A stretch of DNA of 64,000 nucleotides from Thermomonas sp. (lineage in GTDB: Bacteria; Pseudomonadota; Gammaproteobacteria; Xanthomonadales; Xanthomonadaceae). The notes beneath the pieces are model-generated. The model was given only the letters and a program-made list of their open reading frames with translations, was not told the DNA's origin and searched no databases. Made by a program: the position numbers and the translations under genes. This document shows, piece by piece, positions 47,553 through 56,009 of the stretch (position 1 is its first letter; the number at the start of each line of letters is the position of its first letter). The stretch is from the NCBI RefSeq assembly GCF_023953935.1, contig NZ_JAMLIW010000004.1:203867-267866 (forward strand). Direction: 5' to 3'.

Positions 47553-48194
47553 ATGCCAGGACAGGTCAAGCGTATCGGATTGCTGATCGGTGAGTTCAAG
47601 CGCCGTGGCGTGTTCAAGGCGGTGGCCGCCTATGCCGTCATTGCCTGGGGCGCCTCGCTGGCTGCCACCGATCTGCTGCCGGCCTTCGGTGCACCGGGCT
47701 GGACGGTGCGCGCCTTCATCATCTGCGCCGCGCTGGGTTTGCCGGTGGTGGCGGTGCTGGCCTGGCTGTACGAGATCACCACGCGCGGCATCGTGCGCGA
47801 TACCGGAGTGTCGGAGATACCGGCGGCGGCGCAGGACGGCAATACCACGGTGGCGTTTGTCGGTGCCGGCGTGCGCGTGCGCTGGAAGGACGCCGGGGGC
47901 GAACACGAGCGCAGCTTCTTCCGCGATTTTGCCATCGGCCGCGAAGCGCCCTGCGAATTGATTCTGGACGATCCGCACATCAGCCGTCGGCACGTCGAAG
48001 TCCGCCATGAGCAGGGCCGCTGGTGGCTGGTGGATCCGGGCAGTCGCAACGGCACCCGGCTGGACGGCGAACTGGTGCAACGCGCGCCGCTTCCGGCTTC
48101 GGCCAGCGTGCGGTTGTACGATGCCGGGCCGGAGCTGCGAATGGAAACCACGGGCGAGACGGCGACCATCACGGCGTTCGGAATGCCGCAGTGA
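47553..48194 (+). CDS. Membrane protein with FHA phosphothreonine-binding domain
   Basis: A 213-residue protein. The N-terminal membrane module (about 10-95) reads LLIGEFKRRGVFKAVAAYAV then IAWGASLAATDLLPAFGAPG and WLYEITTRGIV, the same module as in the protein at 37417. The C-terminal FHA domain (about 105-205) is complete: FAIGREAPCELILDDPHISR then RHVEVRHEQG and WWLVDPGSRNGTRLDGELVQ, with the phosphopeptide-binding Arg, Ser, Arg-His and Asn-Gly. FHA domains read phosphothreonine, so the adjacent kinase is a natural partner. It is divergent from the sigma gene with 44 bases between them, so promoters must overlap or be shared. No strong ribosome-binding site is visible before ATG 47553. Confidence 0.88.
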   Translation: MPGQVKRIGLLIGEFKRRGVFKAVAAYAVIAWGASLAATDLLPAFGAPGWTVRAFIICAALGLPVVAVLAWLYEITTRGIVRDTGVSEIPAAAQDGNTTVAFVGAGVRVRWKDAGGEHERSFFRDFAIGREAPCELILDDPHISRRHVEVRHEQGRWWLVDPGSRNGTRLDGELVQRAPLPASASVRLYDAGPELRMETTGETATITAFGMPQ

Positions 48195-48214
48195 TCGAAC
48201 CTGAAGTTTGACGG

Positions 48215-48985
48215 ATGCGCATTTTTTCCCACACCTGTTCCAACACCGAAATCGTCTGCGCGTTGGGTTGTGCGTCGATGCTGGTAGGTGTGGACGCCGA
48301 TTCCGACTATCCGCCCGAGATGGTGGCTGCGCTGCCCAAGACCGGGCGCGATCTGGATCTGGATATCGATGCGGTGCTGGCACTGACGCCAGACTTGGTG
48401 TTGACCTCGCTGACCGTGCCGGGGCATGAGCAGGTGGTGGGGGCGCTGCGCGCGGCGGGCTTGCGGGTGCTGGTCTGCGATCCACGTTCGCTGGCCGACG
48501 TGTACGCCAACATCCTCGAAATCGCGGATGCCTTGGGCGTGCCGGAACGCGGCCACGCGCTGGTGGCGCAGATGGAGGCGGCGATGCCGGCGGTGGACGC
48601 TGTCGGCCCGCGCCCGAAGGTGTTGGTGGAGTGGTGGCCCAAGCCCGTCATCGCCCCGGCGCGGCAGTCGTGGGTGACCGACATCATCCGGCGTGCCGGT
48701 GGCAGTAATCCGTGGGCGCAGGTGGATGCCAAGAGCCTGCCGATGGAGCATGCGACCGCGCAGGAGGCGGCGCCCGACGTGGTCGTGATGAGTTGGTGCG
48801 GAGTCAAGGAAGCGAACTATCGCAGCGAGGTGGTGCGCCAGCGCGAGGGCTGGGACAGCGTGCCCGCTGTCGCCCACGGACGCATCCACGCCATTTCCGA
48901 GGCGTATCTGGGGCGGCCGGGGCCGCGTCTGGTGGAAGGCTACCGCCGGCTGCGCGGATGCATTGCGGCCGCCGGCGGGGTTTGA
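48215..48985 (+). CDS. Cobalamin-binding (BtuF/TroA-like) protein without signal peptide
   Basis: A 256-residue protein of the helical-backbone metal-receptor superfamily: MRIFSHTCSNTEIVCALGCA, LVGVDADSDYPPEM, LDIDAVLALTPDLVLTSL, VPGHEQVVGALRAAGLRVLV and a C-terminal VPAVAHGRIHAISEAYLGRP. This matches BtuF-type vitamin B12-binding proteins, which normally are exported. Here no signal peptide or lipoprotein motif precedes the fold, and no in-frame extension within the 20 bases after the FHA stop supplies one. It may therefore act in the cytosol, or be exported otherwise. No ABC permease or ATPase genes are adjacent. It is convergent with metY, 3 bases apart. Confidence 0.8.
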   Translation: MRIFSHTCSNTEIVCALGCASMLVGVDADSDYPPEMVAALPKTGRDLDLDIDAVLALTPDLVLTSLTVPGHEQVVGALRAAGLRVLVCDPRSLADVYANILEIADALGVPERGHALVAQMEAAMPAVDAVGPRPKVLVEWWPKPVIAPARQSWVTDIIRRAGGSNPWAQVDAKSLPMEHATAQEAAPDVVVMSWCGVKEANYRSEVVRQREGWDSVPAVAHGRIHAISEAYLGRPGPRLVEGYRRLRGCIAAAGGV

Positions 48986-48988
48986 GCC

Positions 48989-50260
48989 TCAGACTGCCGC
49001 CAGCGCCTGTTCGATGTCCGCGATCAGGTCGTCCACGTGTTCGATGCCGATGCACAGGCGCACCAGGTCCTTGCTCACGCCGGCGGTCTTGAGTTCTTCG
49101 TCGTTGAGTTGGCGGTGGGTGGTCGAGGCCGGGTGGCAGGCCAGCGACTTGGCGTCACCAATATTCACCAGCCGCTTGATGATCTGCAGCCGGTCCATGA
49201 AGCGGGCGCAGGCGGCCACGTCGCCCTTGATGCCGAAGTTGAACAGCGAGGAGGGAATGCCGCCGTCCATGTACTTTTGCGCCAGCGCGTGGTCGGGGTC
49301 GTCTTCCAGGCCGGCAAAGCGCACCCAGCCCACCTTGGGGTGGTTCTTGAGGTAGCGGGCGATCGCCAGCGCGTTGCTGCAATGGCGCTCCATGCGCAGG
49401 GTCAGGGTTTCGATGCCCTGCAGGATCAGGAAAGCGTTGAACGGCGAAATCGCCGCGCCGGTGTTGCGCAGCGCCACGGTGCGGGCGCGGGCGATGAAGG
49501 CCGCCGGGCCGAAGGCCTCGGTATAGACCACGCCGTGGTAGGCCGCTTCCGGGGTGGAAAACTGCGGGAAGCGCGGATTGTCCTGCCACTGGAACTTGCC
49601 GGAGTCGATCACGATGCCGCCGATGCTGTTGCCGTGGCCGCCGAGGTATTTGGTCAGCGCGTGCACCACGATGTCGGCGCCGTGTTCGATCGGCCGGCAC
49701 AGCGCGGGGCTGGGCACGGTGTTGTCCACCACCAGCGGCAGGCCGTGGGCGTGGGCGATCTTCGCCAATGCGGCGATGTCCACCACGTTGCCGGCCGGAT
49801 TGCCGACCGATTCGCAGTAGATCAAGCGGGTGTTGGCGTCGATGGCGCGGGCGAACGCCTCCGGGTCACGGGCATCGACCAGCCGCGCCTCGACGCCCTG
49901 TTCGCGCAGGGTGTGCTTGAAGAAGGTGTAGGTGCCGCCGTACACCTGCGCGGTGGCGACGATGTTTTCGCCGGCCTTGGCCAGCGTCTGCACGGTGGCG
50001 GTGATGGCCGCCATGCCCGAGGCAAACGCCAGCCCCGCCAGCCCGCCTTCGAGCTGGGCGACGCGCTGCTCCAGCACGTCGGTGGTCGGATTCATGATGC
50101 GGGTGTAGATGTTGCCCGGCACCTTGAGATCGAACAGGTCGGCGCCGTGCTGGGTGTCGTCGAAATAGAAGCTGGTGGTCTGGTAGATCGGCACCACCAC
50201 CGAGTGGGTCTGCGGATCGCCGGCAAAGCCGCCGTGGATGGCAATGGTTTCGCGTTTCAT
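48989..50260 (-). CDS. metY: O-acetylhomoserine sulfhydrylase / aminocarboxypropyltransferase
   Basis: PLP enzyme that makes homocysteine from O-acetylhomoserine and sulfide, for methionine synthesis. It has 423 residues. Motifs are KRETIAIHGGFAGDPQTHSV, VPIYQTTSFYFDDTQHGADL, LEGGLAGLAFASGMAAITAT, LVVDNTVPSPALCRPIEHGA and the PLP lysine Lys204 in VVHALTKYLGGHGNSIGG. Length and the first motif favour MetY over MetB or MetC. The start at 50260 is preferred; 50269 adds three residues (MPD). It lies 135 bases downstream of the KefB/YbaL-type antiporter on the same strand. Confidence 0.94.
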   Translation of the reverse strand: MKRETIAIHGGFAGDPQTHSVVVPIYQTTSFYFDDTQHGADLFDLKVPGNIYTRIMNPTTDVLEQRVAQLEGGLAGLAFASGMAAITATVQTLAKAGENIVATAQVYGGTYTFFKHTLREQGVEARLVDARDPEAFARAIDANTRLIYCESVGNPAGNVVDIAALAKIAHAHGLPLVVDNTVPSPALCRPIEHGADIVVHALTKYLGGHGNSIGGIVIDSGKFQWQDNPRFPQFSTPEAAYHGVVYTEAFGPAAFIARARTVALRNTGAAISPFNAFLILQGIETLTLRMERHCSNALAIARYLKNHPKVGWVRFAGLEDDPDHALAQKYMDGGIPSSLFNFGIKGDVAACARFMDRLQIIKRLVNIGDAKSLACHPASTTHRQLNDEELKTAGVSKDLVRLCIGIEHVDDLIADIEQALAAV

Positions 50261-50395
50261 GTCGGGCATTCCGTTGGGGAAGGTGGCGGGCCGGGGTGCG
50301 GCTGCGCCAAGCCATTCCACTCTATCGCGGCCCGCCACGGTTGCCGCAGGTCGTGCTGGTGAAAATCGGCCATGACGGCATGCCGCGGAAAGCGG

Positions 50396-52096
50396 TCAGA
50401 CCGGCTGCACCCCGGGTTGGGTGCGCAGCGCCCGCCACGGCGGCATCGCCAGCACCATGTCGCGCAGGGCATAGGCCAGCTCGCGCTCCGCCAGCACCGC
50501 GGCATCCGCGCCGTGCGCCAGCAGGTGCTTGACCTCGACTTCGCTGTGGGCGCGCGCCAGCACGCTCAGGGCGGGACTGATCGCCTTGAGTTTGGCGATC
50601 ACCTCGCCGGCTTCCAGTGCCTGCGGGATTGCAACGACGGCCAGATTGGCTGCGGCCGGGCGGGTGGCGGCGATCACCTGTTCGGCGGCGGCGTTGCCGC
50701 GGACCGTCAGCAGCCCGGTGGCGCGCGCCGCGATGACGCGGTCGGGATCGGTCTCCACCAGCACCAGCGGGATATCGCGTTCCTGCAGCAGGCGGCAGAG
50801 CTCGCGCCCTACGCGCCCATAACCAATGACAATGGCGTGTCCGGAAAAATCCGCCGGCACCTGCGAGTAGGGCTCCGGATCGGCGACCGGCGCGGCGGAG
50901 TTGCCTTCGCGCTGGCGCTTTTGCCAGGCGTCGATCCAGGCAAACAGGAATGGGTTGAGGATGATGGACAGCAGCGCCCCGCCAAGGACCAGTCCGTAGA
51001 CTTCAGCCGTGAGCATGCCGCGGCTGAGGCCAAGGCCGGCCAGGATGAAGGAAAACTCGCCGATCTGTGCCAAACAGGCGGCCAGCGTCAGCGCATTGCG
51101 CTTGCCGTTGCCGAACATCTTCATCAGGGCGAAACCGGCGCCGGCGTTGCCCAGCACGATCAGGCCCAGGGTGGCGAGCAGCCACAGCGGATGCTCGAGC
51201 AACACCACCGGGTTGAACAACATCCCCACCGACACGAAAAACAGCACCGCGAATGCGTCGCGCATCGGCAGCGAGTCGGCGGCCGCGCGGTGGCTGAGCT
51301 CGGATTCGTTGAGCAGCATGCCGGCGAAGAACGCGCCCAATGCAAAGCTGACGTCGAACAGGGCGGCCGCGCCGAAGGCCACGCCCAGCGCGATCGCCAG
51401 GACGCCCAAGGTGAACAATTCGCGCGAACCCAGACCGGCCACGTATTCGAGCAGCTTCGGGATCACGCGGCGCCCGACCAGCAACATCACGGCGACGAAG
51501 GCGGCCACCTTCAGCAGGGTCCAGGCCAATGCGCCTGCCAGCGATGCCAAGCCAGGCGCCGCGCCGCCAGCCGATGGCGCCGGCAGGGCGGGTACCAGCA
51601 CCAGCACCAGCACCATGACCAGGTCCTGCATGACCAGCCAGCCAATGGCGGTGCGGCCGCGGGCGCTGTCGATCAGCAAGCGCTCTTCCAGCGCGCGCAT
51701 CACCACCACCGTGCTGGCGGCCGACAGACAGATGCCGAACACCAGCGCCGTGATCAGCGACCAGCCGAGCACCAGCCCGAACCCGCAGCCGAGCGCACTG
51801 GTGAAGGCGATCTGCAGCAAGGCGCCGGGGATGACGGTGCGTTTGACCTCGAACAGGTCACGCAGCGAAAAATGCAGCCCCACCCCGAACATCAGCAGGA
51901 TCACCCCGATCTCGGCCAGCTGCGGTGCCAGCGTCTGGTCGCCGACGAAACCGGGGGTGAACGGCCCGGCAATCACCCCCGCCAGCAGATAGCCGACCAG
52001 CGGTGACAAGCGCAGCCGTTGCGCCAGCAGCCCCAGCAGGAAGGCCACCACGAAGCCCAGGCACAGCAGCACGAGGAGTGAGGTGTTGTGCGGCAT
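50396..52096 (-). CDS. CPA2 cation:proton antiporter with TrkA-N domain (YbaL/KefB-like)
   Basis: A 566-residue membrane antiporter. About 12 hydrophobic segments (1-385) include LLVLLCLGFVVAFLLGLLAQ, SPLVGYLLAGVIAGPFTPGF, LLMFGVGLHFSLRDLF, WLVMQDLVMVLVLVLVPALP and FSFILAGLGLSRGMLTAEVY. The cytoplasmic TrkA-N nucleotide-binding domain (about 415-540) has the Rossmann motif HAIVIGYGRVGRELCRLLQE and VLVETDPDRV. This domain order and size match YbaL and the glutathione-gated KefB/KefC. The exchanged ion (K+ or Na+) is not readable. No KefF/G ancillary gene is adjacent. It is divergent from the esterase gene. Confidence 0.9.
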   Translation of the reverse strand: MPHNTSLLVLLCLGFVVAFLLGLLAQRLRLSPLVGYLLAGVIAGPFTPGFVGDQTLAPQLAEIGVILLMFGVGLHFSLRDLFEVKRTVIPGALLQIAFTSALGCGFGLVLGWSLITALVFGICLSAASTVVVMRALEERLLIDSARGRTAIGWLVMQDLVMVLVLVLVPALPAPSAGGAAPGLASLAGALAWTLLKVAAFVAVMLLVGRRVIPKLLEYVAGLGSRELFTLGVLAIALGVAFGAAALFDVSFALGAFFAGMLLNESELSHRAAADSLPMRDAFAVLFFVSVGMLFNPVVLLEHPLWLLATLGLIVLGNAGAGFALMKMFGNGKRNALTLAACLAQIGEFSFILAGLGLSRGMLTAEVYGLVLGGALLSIILNPFLFAWIDAWQKRQREGNSAAPVADPEPYSQVPADFSGHAIVIGYGRVGRELCRLLQERDIPLVLVETDPDRVIAARATGLLTVRGNAAAEQVIAATRPAAANLAVVAIPQALEAGEVIAKLKAISPALSVLARAHSEVEVKHLLAHGADAAVLAERELAYALRDMVLAMPPWRALRTQPGVQPV

Positions 52097-52214
52097 GCAG
52101 GCTCCGGGTCAAGGAATCCCATCTTCGCATGACCGGCCGCGGCCGCCGTCGATTCAGCGGCGAAATGTGCCCCTAGCGATGCCATACTCGACGCTTTCCA
52201 TGGCAGAGCTCGTC

Positions 52215-53852
52215 ATGTCCAAGCCCTCCTTGCGCCACGCGTTGACGGTTGTCTTGCTGTGCGCCCTGCCGGCGCTGCAGGCCAGTGCCGACCAGGCGGC
52301 GACGCCATTGCGGGTTGAATTGCCGGCCGCTGGCACTGGCGCCTCGGGCCGATTGTTGATCAATCTGCAGCCGGCTGAACTGGCCGAAAAAAGCGCCCGC
52401 GACGGCGTGGTGCGCTCGGTCGCGATGAGCCCGTTCGGCGGTGTCACCGGCACCCTGATCGGCATGGACGTGGATTGGCTGGCGCCGGGGCAACCGCTGG
52501 CGGTCGATGATGCGGCGCAAAGCTATCCGACTGCGCTGTCGGCGCTGCCGGCGGGTGAGTATTACATCCAGGCGGTGCTCGACACCGCCCGCGACAACAA
52601 CTACGGCGGCAGCAGCGACGACATCTCCAGCAAGCCGGTGAAGATCACGCTCGGCGGCGGGCGCGGGCTGCCGCTGCTGGTGCTCGACCAGCGTTCGCCC
52701 GCGCCGGGTGACGTGTGGGACCTGCCAGCGGAGATGCCGGAAGCGGTGCGCGCGCAGTACGCGGCGGCAAAGCCCCATGTGCGCGCGATCGACCAAGTGA
52801 GCGGCAAACTGAGCGCGTTCTGGGGGCGTCCGATCCACATGCGCGGCTGGGTGGTGCTGCCGCCCGGATACGAGACGAGCAATGCGCGCTATCCGGTGGT
52901 CTACTGGACCCATGGATTTGGCGGTGATATTCGCCATGCGTTCCACACCGCGGTCAGCTATTGGAACGGCATGGCGAAGGGCGGCTTGCCGCCGATGATC
53001 TGGGTGATGCTGGATGAATCCAGCGCCACCGGCACCCACGAGTTTGCCGATTCGGTCAACAACGGACCTTGGGGGGCGGCGCTGACCGAGGAGCTGATTC
53101 CAAGGATTGACCGCGACTACCGCACCGACGGAACTGCGGCGTCGCGCTTCGTCACCGGTCATTCCTCCGGCGGCTGGGCGGCGCTGTGGCTGCAGGTGCG
53201 CTACCCGAAACTGTTTGGCGGCAGTTGGCCGACCGCGCCGGACTCCGGCGACTTCCGTGACTTCACCGGCGCCGACCTGTACGCGCCGAACGCCAATGTC
53301 TATCGACGTGCCGACGGCACCACAATTCCGCTGGTGCGCATGAACGGCAAGGTGGTGGCGAGCTTCGAGCAGTTCGCGAAGATCGAAGCCGTGACCGGCC
53401 CTTACGGCGGGCAGATGGCTTCGTTCGAATGGGTGTTCTCGCCGCGCGGCGCTGACGGCCGGCCGATGCCGCTGTTCGATCGCCGCACCGGCGCGGTGGA
53501 CCCGGCGGTGGCCAGCTACTGGCGTGACCACTACGACATTTCGCACATCATCACCCGCGACTGGAACACCCTGAAGCCGGATCTGGACGGCAAGATCCAC
53601 CTGATCATCGGCACCGCGGACACCTTTTATCTTGATGGTGGCGCACGCCGGCTGGAAGCGGCGATGCGCACGGTCGGGGCGAAAACCGGCTTCCGTTTCG
53701 TTCCCGGGCGCAGCCATTTCGACCTCGGGACCGTGGGCGAAGATCGGCGTGCGCTGACCCGTATCATCGCCTGGGAGATGTACAAGACCGCTAGGCCGGA
53801 GGCAGTGATGCCGGCCAACCTGCCAAAGCTCGAACTCGAACCCGGGCACTGA
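52215..53852 (+). CDS. Secreted esterase/alpha-beta hydrolase (esterase D-like)
   Basis: A 545-residue exported hydrolase. The signal peptide is RHALTVVLLCALPALQASA. The first half (about 30-220) is an Ig-like/beta-rich region (LPAGEYYIQAVLDTARDNN). The hydrolase half has GWVVLPPGYETSNARYPVVY, WTHGFGGDIRHAFHT, WVMLDESSATGTHEFADSVN and the nucleophile Ser317 in VTGHSSGGWAALWLQVRYP; the catalytic His is probably in VPGRSHFDLGT. This is the putative-esterase (Fes/EstD-like) family. The start at 52215 begins the signal peptide; ATGs at 52200 and 52179 are alternatives. The substrate is unknown. Confidence 0.8.
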   Translation: MSKPSLRHALTVVLLCALPALQASADQAATPLRVELPAAGTGASGRLLINLQPAELAEKSARDGVVRSVAMSPFGGVTGTLIGMDVDWLAPGQPLAVDDAAQSYPTALSALPAGEYYIQAVLDTARDNNYGGSSDDISSKPVKITLGGGRGLPLLVLDQRSPAPGDVWDLPAEMPEAVRAQYAAAKPHVRAIDQVSGKLSAFWGRPIHMRGWVVLPPGYETSNARYPVVYWTHGFGGDIRHAFHTAVSYWNGMAKGGLPPMIWVMLDESSATGTHEFADSVNNGPWGAALTEELIPRIDRDYRTDGTAASRFVTGHSSGGWAALWLQVRYPKLFGGSWPTAPDSGDFRDFTGADLYAPNANVYRRADGTTIPLVRMNGKVVASFEQFAKIEAVTGPYGGQMASFEWVFSPRGADGRPMPLFDRRTGAVDPAVASYWRDHYDISHIITRDWNTLKPDLDGKIHLIIGTADTFYLDGGARRLEAAMRTVGAKTGFRFVPGRSHFDLGTVGEDRRALTRIIAWEMYKTARPEAVMPANLPKLELEPGH

Positions 53853-53891
53853 ACCGGCGACGGGAGCCGACCACGGGTTAAAATTTGCGGG

Positions 53892-55934
53892 ATGATTTCC
53901 TTCCGCAATTTCGCCCTGCGGCGCGGCGAACGCCTGCTGCTGTCCGACGTCGACCTGACCCTGCACGCCGGCTGGCGGGTGGGCGTGATTGGCCGCAATG
54001 GTGCGGGCAAATCTTCGTTGTTTGCTGCCCTGATGGGTGAGATCGAACCCGACAAGGGCGATCTGGACTTGCCCGGCAAGGCGCGGATCGCCAGTGTGGC
54101 GCAGGAAACCCCGCACCTGCCGAATCCGGCGATCGATTTCGTGCTCTCCGGTGATGCCGCCGTGCATGAAGCCATCCAGATGGAAGCCAATGCCTTCGCC
54201 AATGAAGATTGGGAAGCGGTGGCGCAGGCGCATCACCGGCTGGAGGAAGTGAACGGCTACGACGGCACCGCGCGTGCCGGCCGCCTGCTGCACGGGCTGG
54301 GCTTTCCGGCGGAGACGCATGAAAAGCCGGTCGCGGATTTTTCCGGCGGCTGGCGGGTGCGTCTGAACGTGGCACGCGCGCTGATGACGCCATCGGACCT
54401 GCTGCTGCTCGATGAACCCACCAACCACCTGGATCTGGATGCGGTGGTGTGGCTGGAAGAATGGCTGAAGCGCTACGACGGCACCTTGCTGGTGATTTCG
54501 CACGACCGCGAATTCCTCGACAACGTGACGACCCACATCCTGCACCTGCACGAGGGCAGCGCGAAGCTGTATTCCGGCAACTACACCGACTTCGAGCGCC
54601 AGCGCGCCGAGCACTTGCGCCAGCAGCAGATCGCGCACGAGAAGGAGCAGGCCGAACGCGCCCACCTGCAAAGCTTCATCGACCGCTTCAAGGCCAAGGC
54701 CAGCAAGGCACGGCAGGCGCAGTCCAGAATCAAGCGGCTGGCCAAGCTGGCCGGCACCGAAGCGGTGCGCGCCGAGCGCGCCTTGCATATTTCCTTGCCG
54801 GAGCCGCTGAAGCTGCCGAATTCCTTGCTGTCGCTGCACGAGGTGGATTGCGGTTATCCGCCCCTCTTTCACAAGGAATCAAGCGGCAGCGAGGATGTGC
54901 GGCGCAGAACGATTGCGGATGACACACCCCTCTCCCTCCGGGAGAGGGGCAGGGGTGAGGGTTCGGCGAGCGAGACTATTGCAGCTGCCGACGTACCCTC
55001 ATCCGGCGCTGCGCGCCGCCTTCTTCCGAAGAGAGAAGGAAATGGCACCGTCATCCTCCACAACGCCAGCTTCGCCCTCGAAGCCGGCGACCGCATCGGC
55101 CTGCTCGGCCCGAATGGCGCGGGCAAATCGACCCTGGTGAAAACCCTGGTTGGCGAATTGGCGCCAATGTCCGGCGAACGCAAGGCGCACCCGGACCTGC
55201 GCATCGGCTACTTCGCCCAGCACACGGTGGAATCGCTGGTATTCGGCACCACTCCGCTGGATCACCTGCGCAAGCTCGACGCCGATGCGCCCAACCAGGT
55301 GCTGCGCGATTTTCTCGGCAAGTGGAACTTTCCCGGCGACCGTGCATTCGAGGTCATCGACACCTTCAGCGGCGGCGAGAAGGCGCGGCTGGCCTTGGCG
55401 CTGATCGCCTACCGTCGTCCGAATGTGCTGCTGCTCGACGAACCCACCAACCACCTCGATCTGGACATGCGCGAAGCGCTGGCCGAAGCCCTGAGTGATT
55501 TCGATGGCGCCATCGTGATGGTCAGTCACGACCGCCATCTGATCGGCCTGGTCTGCGACAGCTATTGGCGCGTGGCCGGCGGCAAGGTTGAGCCCTTCGA
55601 TGGCGATCTGGACGAATACGCGGCCTGGCTGCGCTCGCGGCCGGGCAGCGACACTCCAAAGACGCCGGCGCCCAAGCGCGAGCCCAGCGTGACCACGCCC
55701 GTGTCCGTGCCGGCGGCTACTGCGGGCAAGACCAGGATCAATCCGCACAAACTGCAGAAGGCCGAGGCCCGGGTCGCGCGGCTGGAGGAAAAGCTGGCCG
55801 AATGCAACGCGCTGATGGTCGATCCGGCGGTCTTTTCCGATGCGGGCAAAGTCGCCGACCTTGGCCGCCAGCAGATGCAGCTACGCAGTGAGCTGGATGC
55901 CGCAGAAGCCGAGTTGCTGGCGCTGTACGGCTAG
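53892..55934 (+). CDS. yheS: ABC-F family ATPase YheS with REP-derived insertion
   Basis: Soluble ABC-F protein with two ATPase domains; family members act on ribosomes. It has 680 residues (E. coli YheS 637). Domain 1 has the P-loop GRNGAGKSSLFA, signature FSGGWRVRLN and LLLDEPTNHLDLDAVVWLEE. A basic linker precedes domain 2, with GPNGAGKSTLVK and FSGGEKARLALAL. The C-terminus (about 600-680) is a coiled coil with RVARLEEKLAECNALM. Residues about 324-383 interrupt the first strands of domain 2 (between HEVDCGYPP and GTVILHNASFALEAGD) and are encoded largely by a REP-like repeat at 54926-55039. A TTAAAAT box ends only 7 bases before the ATG, so the message could be leaderless. Confidence 0.93.
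   Translation: MISFRNFALRRGERLLLSDVDLTLHAGWRVGVIGRNGAGKSSLFAALMGEIEPDKGDLDLPGKARIASVAQETPHLPNPAIDFVLSGDAAVHEAIQMEANAFANEDWEAVAQAHHRLEEVNGYDGTARAGRLLHGLGFPAETHEKPVADFSGGWRVRLNVARALMTPSDLLLLDEPTNHLDLDAVVWLEEWLKRYDGTLLVISHDREFLDNVTTHILHLHEGSAKLYSGNYTDFERQRAEHLRQQQIAHEKEQAERAHLQSFIDRFKAKASKARQAQSRIKRLAKLAGTEAVRAERALHISLPEPLKLPNSLLSLHEVDCGYPPLFHKESSGSEDVRRRTIADDTPLSLRERGRGEGSASETIAAADVPSSGAARRLLPKREGNGTVILHNASFALEAGDRIGLLGPNGAGKSTLVKTLVGELAPMSGERKAHPDLRIGYFAQHTVESLVFGTTPLDHLRKLDADAPNQVLRDFLGKWNFPGDRAFEVIDTFSGGEKARLALALIAYRRPNVLLLDEPTNHLDLDMREALAEALSDFDGAIVMVSHDRHLIGLVCDSYWRVAGGKVEPFDGDLDEYAAWLRSRPGSDTPKTPAPKREPSVTTPVSVPAATAGKTRINPHKLQKAEARVARLEEKLAECNALMVDPAVFSDAGKVADLGRQQMQLRSELDAAEAELLALYG
54926..55039. 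repeat. REP-like palindromic pair inside yheS coding sequence
   Basis: Unit 1 (54926-54961) has CCTCTCCCTCCGGGAGAGG then CAGGGGTGAGGG, the same family as in lpdA. Unit 2 (54994-55039) is an opposed, diverged unit: ACCCTCATCCGGCGCTGCGC, then CTTCTTCCGAAGAGAGAAGG. Both units end in self-complementary cores. The whole is read in frame as a Ser/Arg/Gly-rich segment. Confidence 0.82.
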
Positions 55935-56009
55935 ACGCGGTACGGCTGGGCGTCCCGGACAGTTCAGCAGCGCATCAACCACGGTCGCCGTGATTGTCGC
56001 GCGGACCCG

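Noticed and set aside
52173-54872. An 899-codon minus-strand frame across the esterase and yheS
   Set aside because: Antisense to two well-supported genes and spans their junction; His/Arg/Gln-rich shadow.
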